From Verrucomicrobiota bacterium (lineage in GTDB: Bacteria > Verrucomicrobiota > Verrucomicrobiia > Opitutales > Opitutaceae), in NCBI GenBank assembly GCA_023443455.1, contig JAEZUE010000086.1:1-13715 (forward strand): a stretch of 13,715 nt of DNA, written 5' to 3'. The number at the start of each line of letters is the position of its first letter. The first letter of the stretch is position 1. The translations under genes were made by a program, and so were the position numbers. The notes under the pieces were generated by a model. That model was not told the DNA's origin. It ran no database searches and worked only from the letters and a program-made list of their open reading frames with translations. Positions 1 through 6,724 of this stretch are shown here, piece after piece.

Positions 1-44
1 TCGAAAGCGGCGAGGATCTCGTCTCGTGTCGCAGGATCGGACAT
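1..44 (-). CDS. 5' end of an unidentified gene running off the window
   Basis: Reading the minus strand from the ATG at 44-42 gives MSDPATRDEILAAF with no stop before the window edge. The string looks like a real N-terminus; a TRDEILAAF-type opening is seen in helix-turn-helix regulators such as TetR proteins, but 14 residues cannot identify a family. Directly upstream on the minus strand (45-100) is one of the few AT-rich patches in the window, with a weak -10-like TAGTAT near 70-65, so a promoter there is possible. No Shine-Dalgarno is visible. The gene is co-oriented with the Fic gene, about 380 bp downstream of it. Only sequence to the left of the window can name it. Confidence 0.4.
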   Translation of the reverse strand, partial: MSDPATRDEILAAF

Positions 45-372
45 GACTGCAGGCTGGCGCCTATACTAAGGTCTGTCACTCTAAATTTAAGACCGACCTC
101 GATTCTGAAATTGGCCAAACTCCAGGGGGCGTCGCTTGCGACGCCCGCTGGGAGGTGCTGCGCCCACGGGACCCGCGACGCACGAAGGGCGCCGGCAATC
201 AGCGCTCCGACGCGCACTGTTGGTGCCCAATCCAACAGAACGGAACGGGAGCCGGACTGCATCGATGCGGCTGCGAGAGCCATCGCGGAACGCGCCGGCT
301 ATGCGGCAGGGGGCTCTGGCGCCGCCGGCGGCAGCACGACCCGGCGGCGGGCGCGTGGGAGACGGCAAAGCA
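45..372. other. Intergenic stretch without a supported gene; one long hairpin
   Basis: No open frame here has recognisable protein character; the short frames on both strands are arginine, alanine and proline-rich products of GC-rich DNA. It holds an AT-rich patch at about 80-95 (TAAATTTA palindrome) ahead of the leftmost gene. There is also a strong inverted repeat at 122-151: CCAG, one mismatch, GGGCGTCGC, TT, GCGACGCCC, mismatch, CTGG. Read on the minus strand, that hairpin is followed by a moderately T-rich AGTTTGGCCAATTT. It could therefore be a second terminator or a cruciform-forming site for transcripts from the right. A 12-bp GC palindrome lies at 321-332. Nothing else is recognised. 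Confidence 0.45.
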
Positions 373-390
373 AAAGGCGGCTGAGCCTTT
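373..390 (-). terminator. Intrinsic terminator of the Fic gene
   Basis: On the minus strand, 35 nt after the Fic stop codon, the DNA reads AAAGGC, TCAGCC, GCCTTT and then TGCTTTG. This is a 6-bp stem with a 6-nt loop followed by a T-rich tract. Position, orientation and tail fit a Rho-independent terminator, although the stem is short and the T tract is interrupted. Confidence 0.45.
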
Positions 391-424
391 CCGCGGTTTG
401 GTTGCGAGGTAGATGGCGTGGTCG

Positions 425-1753
425 CTATACCAACTTCGTGAGCTTCTTCTCCAGGTCGTCAACCGCCCGAAAGACCATTGCCCGGCCGGATTTTCGCACC
501 GAAAGGAGGCCGAGCCCCACGAGGTTGAGCAGGTCGGTGCGGCCGGTCTGGTAGACGACGTTGTGACTGTTGCAGTGGCCGGCGATCGTGTAGCGTGTAT
601 CCGGGTTGCGGATCGCATGGGCGAGCAACGCCTGTTGGCGGTGGTTGATGGCGTCGGTGGTGCGGAGGTATTTCTCCGTGCTGCGCAGTGTCTCGGTTTT
701 GTGGGCGACGAAGTCGTGGAGTGCCTGCACCGCGCGGCGAATCACAGACGCCTGGTGGAGAATGAAGTAGGTGAGATCGTTGTCGTCGGTCTCGGTATGC
801 AGGAAGGCGAGGGCGTAGGGGGGCGGAGCCTGCAGCAGGATCTGCGAGATCGAGATGAACTCGAAGAGTTCCAACCCTTGGTGGAGCATCAGCCAGTAGA
901 AGAGGGCGCGCGCGGTACGGCCGTTGCCGTCGACGAACGGGTGGTCGTAGGCCAGCCAGAAGTGGAGGATGATCGCCCGCACGACCGGATGCAGGAAGGT
1001 CTCGGGGGTGCGGCCGTTGGCGAAATCGCACATGGCGATGAGGCGTTGCGGCAACTCGGCGGCGTTGGGCGGCTCGTGGAAGATGTGCCCTTCCATATCC
1101 ATGACGCTGATCTTCTCGGCAGCGGTGCGGAGGCGACCGGCGGCGGTGGCGTCGTCGAGGGTGCCCTCCGTCACCCGGCGGTGCAGCTCGAACACCAGTT
1201 CCGGCGTGAGCGACTCGGCCCGGAGGTCCATGAGCCGTTGCATCGTCCGATAGTTGTTCAGGACCATGCGCTCGCTCTTGTCGCGCGGTGCACGGCCGCT
1301 GCGCAGCATCTCCTTGGCGACATCGCGGGTCGTGACCGCGCCTTCCAGCTGGCTGGAGGTGATGGCCTCCTGGATGAGCGTGCTGACGACGTACTCGCCC
1401 CGCGTGCTGGGGTGGGTGACTGTGGCGGGCAGATTCCACGCCGAGCCGAGTCCCCGATCGATCGAGTGGAGCAACTCGATGAGCTGGTCGGGAATGGAAA
1501 AGAGAAAGGGCTGTCCGGTTTTGTCGGGGAGAGGGAGTGGACGCAGTTTGCCCATTCGGCCCATTTTCAGGAGCAGCCACCATTCCTCGTGCGCGAGGCC
1601 CTTCGGCGCCGGGCGCCGGCGCAATTCGTTCCAATGCAGGTAGCGATCCTGCAACCAGAGTGCTGGTGCGTCGGCCATGAGCGTGGTCAGACGCTCCGCT
1701 CCGACCTTGCCGAACAGCTTGGGGAAATCCGGGGGGGGTTGGGGGAGGCGCAT
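425..1753 (-). CDS. Fic family protein (class II AMP-transferase with winged-helix C-terminus)
   Basis: This is a 442-residue Fic-domain protein. Fic enzymes move AMP (sometimes another nucleotide part) from a nucleotide onto a target hydroxyl side chain. The canonical catalytic loop HPFVDGNGRTAR is intact at residues 271-282, with His271 as the general base. An inhibitory helix motif of the (S/T)xxxE(G/N) type is visible upstream of the core as SSQLEG, residues 133-138, with Glu137 as the blocking glutamate. This makes it a class II, intramolecularly autoinhibited enzyme. The N-terminus (PPPDFPKLFGK) resembles the N-terminal module of large Fic proteins. Residues 370-440 (HRQQALLAHAI to YQTGRTDLLNLVGLGLL) look like the DNA-binding winged helix often fused to such enzymes. 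The ATG at 1753 starts just after the operator-like array, has no Shine-Dalgarno and is preceded by TTTCC. The target is unknown, and no separate antitoxin gene adjoins it. The fold is certain; the biological role is not. Confidence 0.93.
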   Translation of the reverse strand: MRLPQPPPDFPKLFGKVGAERLTTLMADAPALWLQDRYLHWNELRRRPAPKGLAHEEWWLLLKMGRMGKLRPLPLPDKTGQPFLFSIPDQLIELLHSIDRGLGSAWNLPATVTHPSTRGEYVVSTLIQEAITSSQLEGAVTTRDVAKEMLRSGRAPRDKSERMVLNNYRTMQRLMDLRAESLTPELVFELHRRVTEGTLDDATAAGRLRTAAEKISVMDMEGHIFHEPPNAAELPQRLIAMCDFANGRTPETFLHPVVRAIILHFWLAYDHPFVDGNGRTARALFYWLMLHQGLELFEFISISQILLQAPPPYALAFLHTETDDNDLTYFILHQASVIRRAVQALHDFVAHKTETLRSTEKYLRTTDAINHRQQALLAHAIRNPDTRYTIAGHCNSHNVVYQTGRTDLLNLVGLGLLSVRKSGRAMVFRAVDDLEKKLTKLV

Positions 1754-1768
1754 GGAAAGGGGCAGGCG

Positions 1769-1847
1769 AACTACTAATCTGCTACTAATCGAAGCTAAAT
1801 TAGTAGGAGATGGTGTTCAACTACTAATCCAGTTTCAATTAGTAGTT
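1769..1847. promoter_or_regulatory. Five-box CTACTAAT/ATTAGTAG operator-like array
   Basis: Five exact copies of one 8-mer lie in the gap between the Fic gene and the divergent esterase gene. CTACTAAT occurs at 1771-1778, 1782-1789 and 1821-1828; its complement ATTAGTAG occurs at 1799-1806 and 1838-1845. Four of them pair into two palindromes, 1782-1806 and 1821-1845, each with exactly 9 bp between the arms. The two are repeated at a 39-bp interval. The second extends to 10-bp arms, AACTACTAAT and ATTAGTAGTT. The fifth box is a half-site 18 bp from the Fic start codon. The stretch is AT-rich in a GC-rich window. Regular spacing suggests binding of a dimeric regulator. The winged helix of the Fic protein itself is the obvious candidate, which is inference. 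No clean -35/-10 pair could be assigned. Confidence 0.75.
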
Positions 1848-1929
1848 TATTGCTATGTGTCGTGCTTCGATGAGGAGCGGGCGTTTTGCATGGTTGTGAG
1901 GCCTGGCCGGTCGGGATTTGCTGCTGCCG

Positions 1930-2589
1930 ATGAGAATTTCCGCTCTGCCCATCGAGAAGCTGTTGTTGGGGGTGTTGTTGGCGGGGCTTTTCGCCGGCCT
2001 ATCGGGGATGTTCGCCTCCTGCTCCCGTTCACCGAAGCTGCGTCCGATCCCGGCTGACGGCGTGGTGCTGGCCTTCGGCGACAGCCTCACCCGGGGCACC
2101 GGGGCCGAGGAGGCGGAGGCCTATCCGGCGGTGCTGGCGCGGCTCTCGGGTTGGCAGGTGATCAATGCCGGTATCCCCGGTGAGCGCTCCGCGGCTGGGT
2201 TGCGCCGCCTGCCCGAGGCGTTGGCCGAGCACCAACCGGCGCTCGTGCTGCTGTGTCATGGCGGCAATGACATCCTTGCCGACGCCCCTGCCGCCGAGGT
2301 CGCGGCCAACCTCGACGCGATGATCGGGCTATGTCGCGAAGCCGGAGCCGAGGTGTTCCTGCTCGGGGTGCCCCAGAAGGGACTGCTGCTGCGCCCCGCC
2401 CCGCTCTACGCCGAGGTGGCGTCGCGCAACGCCGTTCCGTGCAACGTCGACGTGATCGCGAAAGTCCTCGGCAAGCCGACGTTGAAGAGCGACTACATCC
2501 ACCCGAATGCCGCCGGCTATGCGCGCATCGCCGAGACGGTGTGGGCCGATCTGCGCCGCGCCCAACGCCGAGTGTCGCCGGGTTCTTGA
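1930..2589 (+). CDS. SGNH/GDSL esterase (arylesterase, TesA-like), membrane-anchored or exported
   Basis: This 219-residue protein carries the SGNH hydrolase blocks. GDSLTRG at residues 50-56 holds nucleophile Ser52. NAGIPGE at 79-85 holds the block II glycine. GGND at 111-114 holds the oxyanion Asn113. DYIHPN at 188-193 holds the catalytic Asp188 and His191. Members near this type (TesA, arylesterases) hydrolyse esters or thioesters outside the cytoplasm. Residues 8-30 are hydrophobic and end in FASC, with Cys31 a possible but imperfect lipobox cysteine, so the protein is either a lipoprotein or cleaved by signal peptidase I. The ATG at 1930 keeps the basic N-terminus; an in-frame TTG at 1918 would add four residues. 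No Shine-Dalgarno is visible. It is divergent from the Fic gene and shares its upstream array. The natural substrate cannot be told from sequence. Confidence 0.9.
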   Translation: MRISALPIEKLLLGVLLAGLFAGLSGMFASCSRSPKLRPIPADGVVLAFGDSLTRGTGAEEAEAYPAVLARLSGWQVINAGIPGERSAAGLRRLPEALAEHQPALVLLCHGGNDILADAPAAEVAANLDAMIGLCREAGAEVFLLGVPQKGLLLRPAPLYAEVASRNAVPCNVDVIAKVLGKPTLKSDYIHPNAAGYARIAETVWADLRRAQRRVSPGS

Positions 2590-2902
2590 AGCCGCCACCG
2601 GGCCGTGGTGCGGTTCGTGGGCGCAGCAATGCCGCGGTGGGATGGAAGCGTCTCCGCCCAGCCGGAGCACTGCACGACGCGGCCGCTCCGCCCGCTTTGG
2701 GGCCCGCAGGACCAGATCGTTCGGGTACGCGCAACCTTCGCGAATCCGCGGCACGGGCGGCTTGCATGCCGGGCGCGTTCGTCCCTAACGTGCCCGCATC
2801 TGACGCACGCCGGTGGTTGGTCGCACAAGTGGATCGGGTGCCGGGTGTCGCGATGGGTGGTGGTTTCCCCGTTCGTCGCGCGGTGCGCAGAACCCCACAG
2901 CC
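2590..2902. other. Intergenic stretch between esterase and sensor kinase
   Basis: This stretch of about 310 bp is GC-rich with no supported gene. Frames crossing it on either strand are Arg/Pro-rich and run antisense to or out of frame with the flanking genes. A weak imperfect hairpin (CCGCCAC, CGGGCC, GTGGTGCGG) starts soon after the esterase stop but lacks a T tract. No clear promoter for the kinase gene was found. Confidence 0.5.
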
Positions 2903-4792
2903 ATGGCCCTCCACCTTAGTCCTTCGCAGAGCCGTCTCCTCGCCAATGCCGCGCTGGCGCTGGCGATCGTGGCCGGCGGGTGGATCTCGCATCGCTGGTT
3001 CACCTTCGGTTGTTGCGGCACGGAACTGGTGTGGCTGCCGTCGGGGCTGGCGGTGGGGGCGGTACTGTGCTGCGGCTGGCGACGGGTGCCGGGTGTATTG
3101 GTCGGGGTGGGGGCGTGGGCGTGGCTGCACGAACCGGGCCCGGGTGACGCGCTGCGGCAGTGCGCCACGATGGGGCTCGAGGTGCTGCTGGCGGCGGGGG
3201 CGATGCGGTATTGGCGCTTCGACCGCGATTTCGTGGGTATCCGTGAAGTGGGGCTCTTTCTGGGCGGCGCGGTCGTGGCGCCGCCGTTGTTCGCGGGTCT
3301 GGCCTCGTTCGGCGTCGGGTGGTGCCAGGGCGTGCCCTGGCCGGGGCGGCTGGCGGCGGCGTTGCCGATCGCCTCGCACATGGCCGGCATCGGCGTGCTC
3401 GCCCCCGTGTTGATCCTCTCGAACTCGCGGTGGTGGAGCGGGGCCACGCCGATGCGCCTGCTCATCGCCGTGCTGCTGCTGTGTGCCGGGCCGGTGATCG
3501 TGGCGGCCGAGGCGTTGGGCTCCGGACCGGTGGCCAACGCCTCGCCGATGATTCTCGTGCCGCTGCCGCTGGCGGCCTTGCTCGTGGTCTCGTACGGGCT
3601 GGCGCCGGCGATCCAGGCCGTCCTGCTGATGGAGCTCACGCTGGTGGCGCTGACCGCCGCCGGGCTCGGACCGTTCCGGCAGGGTTCTTCACTGGATGTC
3701 CTGCTCGGTCTGGGCGGTTTCATGACCTTGCTCACGGGCATGACGCTGCTGCTCGGCGGGATCAAACGGCTGCGGCGCCGGGGCGAGCTGTTGGCGATGG
3801 CCGCGATGAACAGCGCACGGGTGGCGCAGTGGACGTGGCAGGAGGGGCGGGGCGTGGTGATCGACGACCCCGAATGGTCGGCGTCGTTCGGGGTGCCGGC
3901 CGGGGTCGGGGCCTCGCCCGAGCAGATCGATGCGGTGGTGCATCCCGACGACCGCTTTTCGCTGCGGCTGTGGTGCGGCGGCGAGGAGCACCTGCCACCC
4001 GACAAGGTCGAAGAATTTCGACTACGCCGGCCCGACGGGGGCTGGCGCTGGGTCACGAGCCGCCGGCTGCACCATCCGCCCGAGTTCGGCGCGGTGCCGG
4101 GCACCATCCATGGCGTCTTCCAGGATGTGTCGGAGCGCAAGGAGTCGGAACAGTGGCGGCTCGACGCGGCCCAGCGCGACGCCGAGCTGCGCAACCTGAA
4201 GCTGAGCATCCAGCCGCATTTTCTCTTCAACAGCCTCAACAGCCTGCGCTCCCTCATCGCCTCCCGGCCCGACGAGGCGCGGGAGTTCGTCTCCCGTCTG
4301 GCGACGTTCCTGCACACCGCCGTGGCCGATTCCGGGGAGGACCTGCTGCCGTTGGCGCGTTCGCTGGCGGTGGTCGAGGTCTACCTCGAGATCGAGCGCA
4401 CCCGTTTCGGGGAGCGGCTGCGGGTGCGCGAGGAGGTGACCGAGGAGGCGCGCGCGGCCGCATTTCCTCCGTTGCTGCTGCAGACCCTCGTCGAGAACGC
4501 GCTCAAGTACGGGGTGGCGAAACGCCCCGAGGGCGGCGAAATCCGTATCGAGGCGTCGGTGACCGACGGGCGGCTGCGGGTCGCGGTGGGCAACGAGGGC
4601 CGCATCGTCGCCGCGCCCGCCAACGCGCTGGGCACCGGCCTGAAGTCCGCCGATCGCCGCGTGAAGCTGCTCTTCGGCGAATCGGCGTTCGTGCGCCTGC
4701 ACGAGGATGCCACCCCGCGGGTGACCGCCGAGGTGGTGGTGCCGCTGCAGTTGATGCCGACCGCGAAATCCTCCATCCTGAACCGTTCATGA
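2903..4792 (+). CDS. MASE1-PAS sensor histidine kinase of the LytS/YehU type
   Basis: This 629-residue membrane sensor has a probable MASE1-type integral membrane module at residues 10-295, with eight to ten hydrophobic segments and the family-like ELVWLPSG near residue 41. A PAS-like domain follows at about 305-415 (HPDDR, then RRPDGGWRWVTSRRL and GVFQDVSERKESE). Next is a His_kinase dimerisation region with QPHFLFNSLN, where His439 is the expected phosphoacceptor. A HATPase_c domain follows, with N-box ENALKYG (Asn532) and a GTGLKSADRRVKLLFG lid region. The G1 position reads VGNEG rather than DNG, which is common in this kinase type. The start at 2903 is chosen because the transmembrane domain begins right after it; an in-frame upstream start at 2813 would add 30 implausible residues. 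Its stop overlaps the next start by 4 bp (ATGA), so the pair is translationally coupled. The signal sensed is unknown. Confidence 0.9.
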   Translation: MALHLSPSQSRLLANAALALAIVAGGWISHRWFTFGCCGTELVWLPSGLAVGAVLCCGWRRVPGVLVGVGAWAWLHEPGPGDALRQCATMGLEVLLAAGAMRYWRFDRDFVGIREVGLFLGGAVVAPPLFAGLASFGVGWCQGVPWPGRLAAALPIASHMAGIGVLAPVLILSNSRWWSGATPMRLLIAVLLLCAGPVIVAAEALGSGPVANASPMILVPLPLAALLVVSYGLAPAIQAVLLMELTLVALTAAGLGPFRQGSSLDVLLGLGGFMTLLTGMTLLLGGIKRLRRRGELLAMAAMNSARVAQWTWQEGRGVVIDDPEWSASFGVPAGVGASPEQIDAVVHPDDRFSLRLWCGGEEHLPPDKVEEFRLRRPDGGWRWVTSRRLHHPPEFGAVPGTIHGVFQDVSERKESEQWRLDAAQRDAELRNLKLSIQPHFLFNSLNSLRSLIASRPDEAREFVSRLATFLHTAVADSGEDLLPLARSLAVVEVYLEIERTRFGERLRVREEVTEEARAAAFPPLLLQTLVENALKYGVAKRPEGGEIRIEASVTDGRLRVAVGNEGRIVAAPANALGTGLKSADRRVKLLFGESAFVRLHEDATPRVTAEVVVPLQLMPTAKSSILNRS

Positions 4793-5517
4793 AAGCACTG
4801 ATCATCGACGACGAACTCTTGGCGCGGGAGGAACTGCGGCGGCTGCTGGTGGCGCTGCCCGAGGTCGAGGTCGTGGGCGAGGCGAGCCACTGCGACGAGG
4901 GGGTGGCGCTCGTGAACGCGGTCCGGCCCGACCTGGTCTTCCTCGACATCGAGATGCCCGGCGGCACCGGCTTCGACCTCTTGGAACGGATACGGGTGAC
5001 GGCGCCGGCGGTGATCTTCACCACCGCCTACGAGGAGCACGCCGTCGAGGCTTTCCGGGTGAACGCCCTCGACTACCTGCTCAAGCCGATCGACCCGACA
5101 CTGCTCGCGCAGGCCGTGGGGCGCTTCGCCCCGGAGGAATCGCCATCGAGGGAGGACGGCCCGCGGGCCGACGGGGAGCGTTACGACCTGGAGAGCCGGG
5201 TCTTCGTGCGCGAGGGGCAGAAGTGCTGGTTCGTGCGGATCGGCTCGGTGCGGTTGTTCGAGAGCGAGGGCAACTACACGCGGCTCTGGTTCGACGGCGG
5301 CAAGCCGATGGTCTATCGCGCGCTCAAGGTCTTCGAGGAGCGGCTGGATCCGCGCACATTTTTCCGGGCCAACCGCCAACAGATCGTCAACCTCACCCAC
5401 GTGGTGAAGACCGACCTCACCCCCGCCGGCGACCTGGTGGTGACGCTGACCTGCGGCACCCAGGTGGAAATGAGCCGGCGCATGGCCCAGATCTTCCGCG
5501 AGACGATGGGCGTATGA
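4789..5517 (+). CDS. LytTR-family response regulator
   Basis: This 242-residue regulator has a receiver domain at residues 1-115. Asp7 and Asp8 form the acidic pocket, Asp53 in FLDIEMPGG is the phosphorylation site, and the conserved Thr (FTTAYEEHA) and Lys (YLLKPID) are present. A short charged linker leads to a LytTR DNA-binding domain at about 140-240, recognisable from FVRIGSVRLFESEGNYTRLW and the late FFRANRQQIVNL. LytTR regulators typically bind paired direct repeats upstream of target promoters, often for extracellular polysaccharide, virulence or cell-envelope genes. The start overlaps the kinase stop, making this the cognate partner. A polysaccharide export cluster starts 550 bp downstream on the same strand and is a plausible target by proximity only. 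A module C repeat begins 4 bp after its stop. Confidence 0.93.
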   Translation: MKALIIDDELLAREELRRLLVALPEVEVVGEASHCDEGVALVNAVRPDLVFLDIEMPGGTGFDLLERIRVTAPAVIFTTAYEEHAVEAFRVNALDYLLKPIDPTLLAQAVGRFAPEESPSREDGPRADGERYDLESRVFVREGQKCWFVRIGSVRLFESEGNYTRLWFDGGKPMVYRALKVFEERLDPRTFFRANRQQIVNLTHVVKTDLTPAGDLVVTLTCGTQVEMSRRMAQIFRETMGV

Positions 5518-5520
5518 GGC

Positions 5521-5672
5521 GTAGTCATTCAGTCGAGTGACGAGTGACGAGTGACGAGCGCCGAGGGTCGGAGTTTCGGAGGCAGATCGGGAGCGCTCTC
5601 GGGCAATCGCCTTGTGCACAATTGGATTGGCGCTCGCCACTCGACGCTCGGCTCTCGTCTCCTAGGAAACAG
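5521..5672 (+). repeat. Repeat module C, copy 1 (subtype I), at the 3' end of the response regulator gene
   Basis: The copy starts 4 bp after the regulator stop with GTAGTCATTC and then GTCGAGT, GACGAGT, GACGAGT, GACGAGC, a clear 7-bp period. The interior shares long identical stretches with 13496-13640, among them GGGCAATCGCCTTGTGCACA and, directly after, ATTGGATTGGCGCTCGCC. It ends with GACGCTCGGCTCTCGTCTCC, which repeats the heptads in inverted orientation, so the whole unit can fold back on itself. Modules A and B are absent from this copy. No protein is supported in it. Confidence 0.8.
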
Positions 5673-5709
5673 CCCTGTTTCTTCCCGTCCGGGGCAAAAC
5701 GCGTTTTGC
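5666..5709 (+). terminator. Two successive hairpins after the response regulator
   Basis: The first hairpin is GAAACAG, CC, CTGTTTC (5666-5681), followed by TTCCC. The second is the perfect 16-bp palindrome GCAAAACGCGTTTTGC (5694-5709). They lie about 150 nt beyond the regulator stop and before the export cluster. The first has a T-rich 3' arm, so it could terminate the two-component transcript, but neither has a proper T run. Treat as a candidate only. Confidence 0.3.
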
Positions 5710-6067
5710 GGTGGGGGCTGCATCATCACGGCTGAGGCCAGCGGAAGGCGGAGACCGGGAAGCGAAGTAGGGCCACGTCTCCGGCCGCTCCCTGCGCCTT
5801 CTGTACGCCCCCCCCTGCGGCGCGGCTCGGGTGGGCCGAGCCGCCGCCACTGCTCCGGCTTCGCGGGCCGCAAAACCCCATGCTTCGCGGCACGCGAAAC
5901 CTGATGGATGTTTTACAAACGGGGTATCCGGGGGGAGCTCCTTAATCGGGCCGTCGGGCCGTTCGTCCCGTAGGGACCCCCATTGGTCATTTTGGGATCG
6001 CGTTCGACCTGTCCGGCCGGTGTCAATGCGCCCCATTTCACGCGAACCCTTTCGACCCAATACAACC
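5710..6067. other. Long leader region of the polysaccharide export cluster
   Basis: No gene is supported here; frames through it are low-complexity. It contains a 9-bp stem hairpin (GCGGCTCGG, GTGGG, CCGAGCCGC at 5822-5844), a 24-bp tandem repeat (annotated separately) and a small hairpin GTCCC-GTA-GGGAC at 5965-5977. The last 60 bp before the first gene are less structured. A promoter for the cluster must lie here or upstream, but no convincing -35/-10 or sigma-54 pair was found. Any direct LytTR sites could not be assigned by eye. Confidence 0.4.
5859..5906 (+). repeat. 24-bp degenerate tandem repeat carrying a CGCG hairpin
   Basis: Two adjoining 24-bp units begin CTTCGCGG and end in CATG or GATG, and they agree at 19 of 24 positions. 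The second unit contains TTCGCG-GCA-CGCGAA, a perfect stem-loop. The same core recurs at 12478-12500 inside another repeat block, so this is a mobile or duplicated intergenic motif rather than a local accident. Confidence 0.6.
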
Positions 6068-6685
6068 ATGCGCAAACTCTTCCTCAGCTCCGCTTTTCTG
6101 GCCGTGGCGACGGCTCTGACCCCGTCGGTGTCCTTGGCCGCCGAGGCCACCTCGATCGAAACCCTGATCGCCTCCGTGCAGGCTTCGCCCGAGTCGCTGG
6201 AGACCATGGTGGCGGCCGCGATCGCGGCCAATCCGGCGGCTGCCGATGAGATCGTCGCGGCCATGGTGAAGGCCTTCCCGGCCAAGGCGGCCATGATCAC
6301 CGAGGCTGCCGTCTCCTCGCTCGCCGCGAACTTCTCCGGCGCCCGGCTCACCACCGCCGTTTCGAGCCTCACCACCTCCGTGGCCATCGCCCTCTCGACG
6401 GTCACCTCCGACGGTGCCGCGCTCAACGCCGCGATCGCCGAGTGCCTCGCCTCGACCGAGTCCGCCCTCGTCGCTTCCGGCATGGCCACCGCCGACGCCG
6501 GCCTGGTCGTCGCCTCTTCGGCCGGCTCGATCTCGGGTGCCCTCCCGGGCACCGATGTCGGCTCCGCCTATGCCGCCCCCGTCGGTGGCGCCGGCGATGC
6601 CGGCATCCCGAGCACCCCGAGCAACCCGGTGATCCCGCCCGCTCCCGTCGTGCCGCCGCCGGTCGCTTCGCCGTCCGCCCCCTGA
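6068..6685 (+). CDS. Secreted alanine-rich protein of unknown function, first gene of the export cluster
   Basis: This 205-residue protein is not matched to a named family with confidence. It has a clear signal peptide (MRKLFLSSAFLAVATA, cleavage likely after SLA near residue 25). The mature part of residues 30-150 is made of Ala-rich amphipathic helical segments that recur at roughly 15-20 residue spacing, for example MVAAAIAANPAAADEIVAA and MVKAFPAKAAMITEAAV. The C-terminal 40 residues are Gly/Pro/Ser-rich (PSNPVIPPAPVVPPPVASP) and end without an anchor. Such Ala-helical repeats occur in small exported proteins encoded with polysaccharide secretion genes; a periplasmic or surface role is inferred from context. 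Only 39 bp separate it from the barrel gene, so the two are probably co-transcribed. The ATG at 6068 is chosen because the signal peptide begins there. No Shine-Dalgarno. Confidence 0.8.
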   Translation: MRKLFLSSAFLAVATALTPSVSLAAEATSIETLIASVQASPESLETMVAAAIAANPAAADEIVAAMVKAFPAKAAMITEAAVSSLAANFSGARLTTAVSSLTTSVAIALSTVTSDGAALNAAIAECLASTESALVASGMATADAGLVVASSAGSISGALPGTDVGSAYAAPVGGAGDAGIPSTPSNPVIPPAPVVPPPVASPSAP

Positions 6686-6724
6686 GCATTGTCCGAGAAC
6701 CTACTGCAGCAGCCCCTGACACCC

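Noticed and set aside
413..1777. A 454-codon open frame on the plus strand opposite the Fic gene
   Set aside because: It is antisense to a gene with intact catalytic motifs. Its product is a featureless Val/Gly/Glu/Arg-rich chain typical of antisense frames in GC-rich DNA.
2162..3379. A 405-codon minus-strand frame over the esterase end and the kinase start
   Set aside because: The product is Arg/Pro/His-rich, with no motif, and antisense to two real genes.
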